Shown here piece by piece: positions 7,517-15,300 of a DNA stretch of 64,000 bases (position 1 is the first letter of the stretch; each line of letters begins with the position of its first letter). Source of the DNA: Secundilactobacillus mixtipabuli (lineage in GTDB: Bacteria; Bacillota; Bacilli; Lactobacillales; Lactobacillaceae); assembly GCF_002217925.1 (NCBI RefSeq), contig NZ_BCMF01000011.1, positions 1 to 64,000 of the forward strand, written 5' to 3'. Under the pieces are notes generated by a model. That model ran no database searches. It worked only from the letters and a program-made list of their open reading frames with translations, and was not told the DNA's origin. The translations under genes and the position numbers were made by a program.

Positions 7517-7557
7517 CGACTTCAAGCAGAATTATATGGACACCTAGACGACGATGG

Positions 7558-7563
7558 TATAAT
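7558..7563 (+). promoter_or_regulatory. -10 box of higBA
   Basis: A perfect TATAAT about 50 bases upstream of the higB start. The -35 is not clear. Confidence 0.5.
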
Positions 7564-7614
7564 ATAAACAGAGATGTTAACCGAAAAGGTAATCTTTTTA
7601 GAGGAGCTGTCTAG

Positions 7615-7944
7615 TTGGAAATACAAACTGAAACCAAGAAGTTGCAAAAACAACTAGAAAACGACAGCAAGTTAGTTAAAGCTTTTGGCAGTCAAGTTGC
7701 GAAGAAAATAATGCAACGTATTACTGAGCTTCGGGCTGCGGAAAACTTATCAGCCGTTTCACATTTACCGCCTCCTCGATTACACCAATTAACGGGTGAT
7801 TATAAAGATTATTTTGCGGTTGATGTATCGAGTAATATGCGGATGGTTTTTCGTGGGTTAGACGCCAGTGGAGAATTTTGTGTTGATAAAGACGCAATAA
7901 TGAGCATTAGAATTAAGGAGGTTACAGATTATCATGGCAAGTAA
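7615..7944 (+). CDS. higB: HigB/RelE-superfamily toxin
   Basis: 109 residues starting at TTG, with AGAGGAG seven bases upstream. The sequence follows HigB plasmid-killer toxins: helical N-terminus, then RLHQLTGDYKDYFAVDVSSNMRMVF (the conserved LxxLxGxxxxxxSIRVNxxxRIxF region) and a C-terminal strand ending VTDYH. Toxins of this kind are ribosome-dependent mRNA endonucleases. The gene comes before the antitoxin and overlaps it by 11 bases, the usual higBA order. It appears complete. Confidence 0.75.
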   Translation: MEIQTETKKLQKQLENDSKLVKAFGSQVAKKIMQRITELRAAENLSAVSHLPPPRLHQLTGDYKDYFAVDVSSNMRMVFRGLDASGEFCVDKDAIMSIRIKEVTDYHGK

Positions 7945-9040
7945 AGTGAATATCCTAACTCCTAACTATGTTACTAAACCTGGTGATACGTTGAAGGAAA
8001 CCATTGAAAGCCTTAGTATGACTCAATCGGATGTGGCACAACGTATGGAAGTGAGCCCAAAACATATTTCCGAAATCATTAATGGCAAGGCTAGCATTAG
8101 TCCGGAACTAGCTAGTAAGTTAGAAATGGTTTTGGGAGTGCCAGCTTCTTTTTGGAATAAATTAGAAGCAAACTATCAACAATTTATAGAACGAAAAAAG
8201 CAGGAGGAACTTTTTCAACAACAGTCCAACTTTTCTGACCACTTTAATTACAATGATATGGTAAAAAAAGGATTTGTTGAAAAAACCAAAGATAAAGGGG
8301 AACGTACAAGAAATTTATTGAAATTTTTCCGCTTCCCGAACTTTGATGCAATGCAAAACTATTTTGCCAGTAATGATGAATTGGAAGGTGCATACCGAAT
8401 AGCCTTACCAGATGTAGTTGATGAATACGCGCTTAAAGCATGGATTCAAAAGGGCAAGTTAGAGGCTGATGCTATTGATACTGAGCTATTTGATAAAAAT
8501 AAGCTAAAACAGCTGATACCAGATCTTAGAGCATTAACGCTTATTGACGAGCCTCAGAATTTCATTCCTAAATTACAACGACTTATGGCAACTGTGGGTG
8601 TAGCGGTTGTTTTTGTACCGGAATTGAAGGGGTGCCATATTAGTGGATTTACTAAATGGCTATCCCCTTTTCCCAAAGTGATTGTGCAGTTGAGTGTTCG
8701 CTATAAGACCAATGATTCACTGTGGTTTACTTTTTTCCATGAAATAGCACATCTCATTTTGCATAATAAAAAAAGTTTCATAACTTTCCCTAGTAAGAAC
8801 TACGATACTGGCTTAGAGGAAAAACAAGCTAACGACTGGGCTAGCAATACACTTATTGCGAAAGATGAATGGGATTCATTTATAAAAGAAAGCAATTTTA
8901 CAGAGCAAGGCATTGAAGAATTCGCCAAGTCAGTTGGTATTCATGCTGGCATTGTTGTAGGTAGGTTGCAGAAACTGGGGTTAGTATTGTACAACTCTCG
9001 ACTTAATCATCTAAAAGTCAGGTATACATGGAACGTATAG
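7934..9040 (+). CDS. higA: HigA-type antitoxin with ImmA/IrrE metallopeptidase-like domain
   Basis: 368 residues. The N-terminal XRE/HigA HTH covers about residues 12-65 (SMTQSDVAQRMEVSPKHISEI, then GVPASFW). A linker follows, then a C-terminal ImmA/IrrE-like domain with the zinc motif FHEIAHLILH near 268-277 and a downstream EEKQAND helix carrying a possible third ligand. The ribosome-binding site AAGGAGG lies inside the end of higB. This long form is about three times the size of the minimal HigA. The HTH would repress the operon and the remainder would hold the toxin; proteolytic activity is possible because HExxH is intact. Confidence 0.8.
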   Translation: MASKVNILTPNYVTKPGDTLKETIESLSMTQSDVAQRMEVSPKHISEIINGKASISPELASKLEMVLGVPASFWNKLEANYQQFIERKKQEELFQQQSNFSDHFNYNDMVKKGFVEKTKDKGERTRNLLKFFRFPNFDAMQNYFASNDELEGAYRIALPDVVDEYALKAWIQKGKLEADAIDTELFDKNKLKQLIPDLRALTLIDEPQNFIPKLQRLMATVGVAVVFVPELKGCHISGFTKWLSPFPKVIVQLSVRYKTNDSLWFTFFHEIAHLILHNKKSFITFPSKNYDTGLEEKQANDWASNTLIAKDEWDSFIKESNFTEQGIEEFAKSVGIHAGIVVGRLQKLGLVLYNSRLNHLKVRYTWNV

Positions 9041-9081
9041 CCTAGCGCACTCGATAATTCGGGGCATTAATACAATCGAGT

Positions 9082-9122
9082 AAAACGTTGATATCTCTAA
9101 TATATCAGCGTTTTATTTTTTT
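9082..9122 (+). terminator. terminator of higBA
   Basis: Stem AAAACG-TGATAT with ATATCA-CGTTTT, followed by ATTTTTTT. Confidence 0.8.
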
Positions 9123-9132
9123 GCTTCAAACT

Positions 9133-9254
9133 GATCAAAAACGATTAGAAAGTGGTTTTGCTACAAGGCTCTGGTAAAAGCTTCGTCTTTGACACCTGGT
9201 AGAACCGCGATTGAACGATTTAGCTTGGTTGGGGGCAGTGACACAGCTTTATAA
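9133..9254 (+). pseudogene. C-terminal fragment of a umuC-like Y-family polymerase
   Basis: The frame ending at TAA 9254 reads YKALVKASSLTPGRTAIERF and then SLVGGSDTAL. It aligns with the C-terminus of the complete UmuC at 30910 (YKALVRASSLTPGGTAIERS, then GLVGGHHA), and the DNA is clearly similar as well. Nothing upstream continues the homology; an in-frame stop lies just before 9133. It is a scar of a second umuC copy, perhaps from a plasmid or an island boundary. Confidence 0.75.
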
Positions 9255-9326
9255 CAGGAACAACCAAATCCTTTAAATTCAGCATGTAGAGTTGACAGTC
9301 CGTTCCCCCGTGGGTGGGGTTATCCT

Positions 9327-9373
9327 AGCGTTTGCCGCATGGGGTCGAATCCATGATTGCGCTCTTTTTTTTT
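9327..9373 (+). terminator. terminator behind the umuC remnant
   Basis: A compound stem (AGCG...CGCT enclosing CATGG/CCATG) followed by nine Ts. The bases upstream (9299-9319) can also form a C-rich/G-rich hairpin. Confidence 0.65.
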
Positions 9374-9393
9374 GAAATGAAACGGGTGTGAAT
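9367..9393 (+). repeat. 27-bp direct repeat, right copy
   Basis: Identical to 7382-7408. The distance between the copies is 1985 bases. Confidence 0.8.
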
Positions 9394-9451
9394 CTTTTGT
9401 TCAACGGTTTTGAGCTGAAGCTAAGTTTTGACAGCTTTAGGATAGATAATA

Positions 9452-9481
9452 AAAAGCAACCTGGTTAGATTGCTTTTTTTG
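9452..9481 (+). terminator. terminator-like hairpin
   Basis: Stem AAAGCAA with TTGCTTT, followed by a T-run. Confidence 0.6.
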
Positions 9482-9536
9482 CGGAACAGGATGCATGACT
9501 GTAATCAGTCTAAAAATATTGACCCATAATACGTGA

Positions 9537-9875
9537 TTAAGACAAAATCCCAGACTGGTAAAGCTGTAATCCCCCAAATATCAACAAGACAATAAACACA
9601 AAACTGACAAACCGCCATTCTCGATAAGTGATGATGGTCATGGCCTCCAAACCATCACGCTTCCGTCTTGAATAGGCAAGTCGATCACAGATGAAAGTAA
9701 TGACCGCAAGCAAGACTGGCTGTAAAAATAAACCGGCTCGATTGCCCCAGTTATCAGCCATACCAGTATCGTTGAAGTGCATCACAACGTGGTGGGGCGC
9801 CAAGAAAAACAGTATCAGCGTAAAGCCCAAAGAAATCAGTACCATTCCCCAAACTAAGAACCGAAAACGTTTCAT
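9537..9875 (-). CDS. DUF1648 membrane protein
   Basis: 112 residues from the ATG at 9875, chosen because AGAAGG lies eight bases upstream; the ATG at 9881 would be too close. Hydrophobic helices lie near residues 5-25, 48-64 and 88-105. The signature PHHVVMHFNDTGMADNWGNR between helices 1 and 2 is the P-xx-VP-x-HFN-xx-G-x-D-x-W pattern of DUF1648, the N-terminal domain of SdpI-like proteins. The SdpI immunity domain itself is absent, so an immunity role is only a possibility. Confidence 0.7.
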   Translation of the reverse strand: MKRFRFLVWGMVLISLGFTLILFFLAPHHVVMHFNDTGMADNWGNRAGLFLQPVLLAVITFICDRLAYSRRKRDGLEAMTIITYREWRFVSFVFIVLLIFGGLQLYQSGILS

Positions 9876-9881
9876 TGTCAT

Positions 9882-10316
9882 TGCCTTCTTTCATCGTTCA
9901 CCTTACATATTTGCTAGTCAAAACGTAGCTGGCAGCGTCCTTCAATTATTTCAAATATATTTTGCCACTAAGTGATTGCGATTACCATATAATATTTTTC
10001 AGATTCATCAAAAGTGGTCCCATATCCACCCAGAAACTGACCGACACAAATCCGCACTTAGCACACCAAAAAATAAAAAAATTTCCCCTCCCAACTCCCC
10101 GAAAATCTCACCCTTCATTCTTCAAGATTCAACTAAATGAACGATGTCATCCAGCTTGCATATAATCACGGTAAGTAATGGCCCAGACCATTCCCCAACC
10201 AATCCACACCACCCAAGCTATAAACCACCGCCCAATCTCCCATACCCGCCACCTAATCGATCAGCACCCGACCAGCCCAATCCGCCAGCCACCGCCGATT
10301 CGTTTCACTTCCAATT
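9882..10316. other. C-rich, G-poor intergenic tract without a supported gene
   Basis: About 430 bases. From 10010 the plus strand is strikingly rich in C and poor in G. On the minus strand one frame reads a tryptophan-rich hydrophobic stretch (IGRWFIAWVVWIGWGMVWAI, then TYRDYMQAG-stop), but it has no start codon or ribosome-binding site. It may be the remnant of a small membrane protein gene. Confidence 0.4.
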
Positions 10317-10379
10317 TTGGTCTATTCCAGTTATGATGCTTCCGAAACAAAAATAATTCCCCATAAGGAGAACAACTAC

Positions 10380-11141
10380 GTGACCTATTACATCGATCTG
10401 GAACCAACCTGTCGTCAGCGAGTCGAAAGGCAAGGGTATCTGGTACCCGACGAACTGCAACTTGAAGAGGTGATTCCCGCCAGTGAGGACGCCAAGTTCC
10501 TGCCAAGGTGGGACCACGTGCTCGCCTTAATCAATCGCGCCGACACCCAAAGCCACTATAATACCATCATCTTGTATGATGACCAGCGGCTGATCAAAGT
10601 TCGGCCCACGACGAATAAATTGGTGAAAAAGCTCAGGCAGCACTTTGCGCTGGATTATCACAACGACATTTGCAAGACGATTGCCAAAGCACTTAACATC
10701 AAAAAGAACGTGCCGTATATCTGCCGGGACTTTTGGCTCATGCAAGTCGGGCCAGTTGTCGCGCATAACCGCACTTGGTTTCGCTGGCAGTATCAAAGCG
10801 ACATGTGGGACTACGTGGATAATTACACCCGGGTGATCGTTAGACACCGGATGGTCTTGCAGTGGGCCATCTCCAGAAAAGTAATGGAAAAGCGCCAGCA
10901 CCGTTGCAAACAGATCGCCAGTTACCTCAAGCAGCAAACGGCGTTAGTCTGTCCCACGTTTAAATTGGCGGATCTGGGCCATACCCATTCACTGGAAGTC
11001 CTGGACAAACTCATGGTCAAGATTGAGAAATACAAGCGCGCACTGATTCTAGGGAAGGTCGGCTTCCTAGAGTTCACCGATGAAGTCGATGACGACCTGA
11101 ATCATAATCGTTACTGGCAGCTACCCGATACGGAGTTCTGA
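10380..11141 (+). CDS. hypothetical protein, possibly ComK-like regulator
   Basis: 253 residues from the GTG at 10380, which has AAGGAG nine bases upstream; a longer frame from 10317 lacks a ribosome-binding site and runs through biased sequence. It is soluble, with no signal or membrane segment. The central part (YNTIILYDDQRLIKVRPTTN, LVKKLRQHFALDYH, NIKKNVPYICRDFWLMQVGP, then RTWFRW) loosely parallels the order of motifs in ComK competence regulators: strand, RR-helix, KxPYL...LFPxxS, then W. The C-terminus has an added helical region. The ComK link is tentative. The gene stands alone and is more GC-rich than its flanks. Confidence 0.45.
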   Translation: MTYYIDLEPTCRQRVERQGYLVPDELQLEEVIPASEDAKFLPRWDHVLALINRADTQSHYNTIILYDDQRLIKVRPTTNKLVKKLRQHFALDYHNDICKTIAKALNIKKNVPYICRDFWLMQVGPVVAHNRTWFRWQYQSDMWDYVDNYTRVIVRHRMVLQWAISRKVMEKRQHRCKQIASYLKQQTALVCPTFKLADLGHTHSLEVLDKLMVKIEKYKRALILGKVGFLEFTDEVDDDLNHNRYWQLPDTEF

Positions 11142-11621
11142 TTGACCCTAAATCTTTATCCAAATTAGCTGCAAAAATGGGTATTCAGCGATTTGACTGA
11201 AAGCCAGTAAAATCGGGTACAAGCCCGAAAAATCAAGGAATCACCAATTTTTTTAAAATTTCGCAAAAAAATGGTAAGCCTTTTCATAATGAATATTTAT
11301 GTAAAACCTCTTGGGCGAAGAGCATGAGCATAATTTTTTAGGGTACACCCATAAACATACAAAAAAACTTCTTTGCAAATCGTTCAGTAAACTAGCAGTT
11401 TCCCTTCCAATTCCTTCCTCCTCCAAGATAGAATTTCTAGTCAGCTAAACTCATAACGAAATATATCACCGGATAAGCCAAAGTACAACAGCGTTAGGTA
11501 GAACTAATTTACATATCATAAATAATTATTAATCATCCTGAATAAATTCAAATAAATTATGCTGCCATAAATAATACAAAATTAACAATGCAAACGATAT
11601 TTATAATTTTCCTAACTTTCA
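11142..11621. other. AT-rich intergenic region left of the recombinase
   Basis: 480 bases with no supportable gene. It contains the left crossover-like site (11334-11354) and several A/T runs. Confidence 0.5.
11334..11354 (-). repeat. candidate left crossover site for the serine recombinase
   Basis: On the minus strand this reads TTTATGGGT, central GT, then ACCCTAAAAAA. It shares the 16-base core GGGTGTACCCTAAAAA with the site at 12275-12302 but in opposite orientation. Confidence 0.6.
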
Positions 11622-12221
11622 TTATTTTGAAAGCTCATTTTTGATCCGCCGAATCAGTGTCATACTTCTACCGGTAAGCTGTACAATTTGCCTTATTGGG
11701 ATGCCAGCTTTCAATAACCGTTTGATTTCAAAGTACTGTTTCCTCCTATCTAAGTTGGCGACATCTGGGCCATAGAGAATAGGGCGTCCTTGATAGACAC
11801 CTCGTTGCTTAGCTAGTGCGATACCTTGACGCTGGCGTTCGAGGATCTTTTTGCGTTCCTCAGCTGCCAGGTATTTTTGCAGCTCGATGGTAATTGAACT
11901 CAGTAAGTTGCGGGTGTTTTCATCTTGAACTTCTTTGTACGAAGGCATGTCTAGAAAGTCAATGTTGGCACCTTTATCCCTCACATTAATGATGATATTA
12001 GTCACGTCCTTTGCATTTCGACCCAGCCGATCCAGGCTAATAACTTTGATCACGTCTTCTGGTTTCAGAATAGCTAAGAGCTGCTTTAAAACTGGCCGGG
12101 ATAAATTCGCACCTGAAGCCTTTTCTTTGAATATCCGGTCAACACCTAGATCAGATAATGTTTGAATTTGGCGGGCCAGATTCTGATCTTTACTGCTGAC
12201 ACGTGCATAACCATAAATCAT
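11622..12221 (-). CDS. serine recombinase (resolvase/invertase family)
   Basis: 199 residues from the ATG at 12221, with AGGAGG six bases upstream; the longer frame has no such site. The catalytic motif YARVSSKDQNLARQ near residues 4-17 contains the nucleophilic serine, and SLDRLGRN near 66-73 holds the conserved arginines. The E-helix follows, and a C-terminal HTH (AGIPIRQIVQLTGRSMTLIRRI) binds the site. Length and layout match Hin/Gin invertases and Tn3 resolvases. Two inverted crossover-like sites flank the gene, 11334-11354 and 12275-12302, and the second lies right before the giant adhesin gene. Inversion of the segment is the simplest predicted activity. Confidence 0.85.
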   Translation of the reverse strand: MIYGYARVSSKDQNLARQIQTLSDLGVDRIFKEKASGANLSRPVLKQLLAILKPEDVIKVISLDRLGRNAKDVTNIIINVRDKGANIDFLDMPSYKEVQDENTRNLLSSITIELQKYLAAEERKKILERQRQGIALAKQRGVYQGRPILYGPDVANLDRRKQYFEIKRLLKAGIPIRQIVQLTGRSMTLIRRIKNELSK

Positions 12222-12241
12222 GAAAATCCTCCTATCAAAAT

Positions 12242-12266
12242 AAGCTGAGGCGAGTAGCCTCAGCTT
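12242..12266. repeat. perfect hairpin between the recombinase and adhesin starts
   Basis: AAGCTGAGGC (12242-12251) pairs with GCCTCAGCTT (12257-12266) around a 5-base loop. On the plus strand it is followed by AAATTTT, so it could stop transcripts heading for the adhesin. On the minus strand it lies in the recombinase leader. Confidence 0.6.
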
Positions 12267-12274
12267 AAATTTTA

Positions 12275-12302
12275 TACTTTTTAGGGTGTACCCTAAAAAG
12301 TA
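12275..12302 (+). repeat. candidate right crossover site for the serine recombinase
   Basis: Arms TACTTTTTAGGGT and ACCCTAAAAAGTA are perfect inverted repeats around an asymmetric central GT. A 26-28 bp palindrome with a 2-bp centre is the classical form of a serine-invertase crossover site. It lies 32 bases upstream of the adhesin start codon. Confidence 0.65.
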
Positions 12303-12333
12303 CATCGGAAAATTTACGAGGGGGGAAATTTCA

Positions 12334-15300
12334 TTGGAAAAGTATAAGTTCAATAGGGATAAACTCCAACGTGATTCGGCTGATAGAAAAGTACGTTACA
12401 AACTCTATAAGGCTGGAACACGTTGGTTAGTTGCTGGAATGGCAACGCTGACATTTGGTATCTCAGCGTTCGCTTTACCAACACAAGCCAAAGCGGATAC
12501 AGCATCCACTGATGGCAGTGATTCTGCAAATTCAAGCACAACAAATCAGGCGGCGACCGCGCCTAAACAGGTTACGTTGCACAACACAAGTACTGCAGCT
12601 AGTGCTCCAGCTGCTACAGCCCAGAATCAACAGGGGACAGCCACACAGAGCGCTGCAGCTGACAGTGCAACTCAAGCTTCAACAACGCAAGGTACAGCAA
12701 CTCCTACTACTGATAGTAAGACAACTGCACCAACCGCAACAGATACTAAGGCCGCTGCTGAAACCGCTGCTAAGACGGACGCGGCAACCACTACTAGTGC
12801 AGCTCCTACGACACAAGATAAGACAACAAATAACAGTACTGATGCTAATAACAACAGTACTGCCAAAGCTGTCACTACTGATGATGTCAATCAGGTTGAT
12901 TTAGGCGATGCAAGTTCAGCTGACATCGATAGTGCCAAGGCTGCTGCGACAGCTGACTATCAAAAGACGGGGCAACCACAAGAAATTACAGCTGTGGCTG
13001 GTACCGATGGCGGTACTGACGCAGCTGCCTTAACCGGTAGTCTTAAAGACAGTTTGAGCGATCAATCGATCAAACTGAGCTTAATGGACAATATTTTGAC
13101 GGTGACAAATTCAGCTGCGGTGTCGGCTGATGATTTAGCTAAAATTAAGGCTGCTGCGACCACTAACGGTTGGTCAGTGAACCAATTTACAACGCAGACG
13201 CAATCTAACGCTTTAGGGTTAGACAACTATTATACCCAAGGATCAACTAAAATTCGGGATATTATTACCTTTAATTTGAAGGACGGAGAGAAAGTAACTG
13301 TTCCTATTACCTCTGATCCTAATGCTATTACTAATCCTGATAATCCAGGATGGCTTTACTTAGGTGTTGTAACTAGTGGTAGTTATCTTTGGGCAGCTAA
13401 TGTGACACGGGACGCACAGGGGAATCCAATTGTTCATGAACCTTCTGCACTTTGGTATCAGTATACACCGGATGTTAATCCGAAATACCAGAATGGTGTA
13501 AATGCAGGTGAACTTATACCGACCGATCCAAGCAACCCGAATAAGTATGTAAACGGTCAAGCAAAGACTATAGTTCCACTTCAAGGGCTAATGTATTCAA
13601 TTGGTATCTATGACCAAAATAATGGACTGGTGGGTTCAGCCAAATTAACAACCGCTCAACAAGCGCAGATTGATGCCAAAGATGATGTTGTAGTAAGCGG
13701 TGTCAATCACGACGGAGAGATTGAAAATGAGTTGATAGCAAGTAAGGATAACGGTTCAGTTTATGTGGTAATTGCACCTCAACAGCTAAGTGCACTTACT
13801 AATGTTATGAATGAGCTAGTCACTGATAAAACTAGCCATTATTACAATCAAACGTTGCATTTGGGAATTGTCTGGCCTAGTGACTGGACTAAGCTAACTT
13901 ATACAGCAAATGACATTTCGCATTTACCCGTTACTTCTGATAACATTCAAGTAAACGGTGAAATCAAAGTTAACTATGTGGATAGCTCGACTAATGAAGT
14001 ATTAGGCAGCGGCATGGCTGACTTGAATGTACCTGTTACTGATGGTGACACTGGGGCATATACCATCACTAAAGATGATAAATTGCCAATAATTCTAGAT
14101 ACAGATGGGACTACTAACAAGTTAGATGGTTATCACTTAGTAGGTGACAGTCAAGACTTTACCTACAAGGCCGCTGTGTATCCTACGACTAAGGCTACTA
14201 GTTACGTTGTTACGCCAAAAGACGCAAACAATAAGGTTGGTACAGATGCCATTAATGTGCTGGTGACTAAAGCCGCAACGACGACTAGTGCAACCGTTAC
14301 GTATACGGATGTGACGACAGGGACTGCAACGCCACTTGACGCATCGACAGCACAAAAGGTTGAAGGCAACGATGGTGAGAAGGGTAACGCGACCTTAAAG
14401 ATTCCTACTGGTTATCTGGTGGCACCTGATCAGTCAGACGCAAATTATGCCGCTGATATTACTGCAAATGCGGATGGCACATATACCTATACGGGTACAC
14501 TATCATCTACAGCAGATACCGATAACGTTACGGTTGATTTGATTAAGAAAGTCACCTTTGATACGGATGATCCTAAAGCTGCAGATCATCAGTCAAAACG
14601 GACGTTTAGTTTTACCGGTGACGGTTCTACTGGACTCCAATTAGATGCTCAGACCCTTTACTGGGTAAAGCAAACAACCAACAGAATTACACAGGATGCC
14701 AAAGGCAATGACACGGTTACGCCAAAAGACACGTGGTTAGCATTTGCCAGCGAAGGTGACGCTAAAGACTACGTAACTGATATGACCGATGGCGATGCAA
14801 CGAACGATGCTGCTGCTCTGAAAAAGATTGCTACTAAGTACGGTGCATCAGGGACCTTCACGATTCCAGCAGATCACAGTGCTACTGCAGAAGGTGGTAC
14901 CTTAACTTCTGGTGCTGCTGGCGCATCATCTATTGGTGAGAGTGCAGTTGTGACTGAACCTAGCACAGCTAACCAAGAAGTTAAGATTACGTTAGCTAAG
15001 ACGACTTCAGCCGGTGCTGAACTTCACTACATTGATGTTTCTAACACCAAGAAGACGTCCGACTTTGCGCCAAACGATGGTAATCAGATTGCTTCGGTTG
15101 TTCTGGACGGTAAGATTGGTGATCCGATTACAACTGACGGTGCCACACTGTATGACTATGCTAGTCATGGTTACGTAGCGGTAGAAAGCCCTAATTTAAG
15201 TGGTAAAACTTACAAGGATACGGACAAACAAGACTTCTACACGTATGTCCGTCAAGCGGTTACCACCTATACCCCTGGGAACCCTGGCGATACCGACCAA

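Noticed and set aside
9320-9373. tRNA-like T-loop sequence (GGGGTCGAATCC)
   Set aside because: No cloverleaf could be built. The bases form a compound terminator stem followed by nine Ts.
12286-12333. Upstream start of the giant adhesin at 12286
   Set aside because: It would begin inside the recombination-like palindrome, before the strong GAGGGGGG ribosome-binding site. The TTG at 12334 is spaced correctly.
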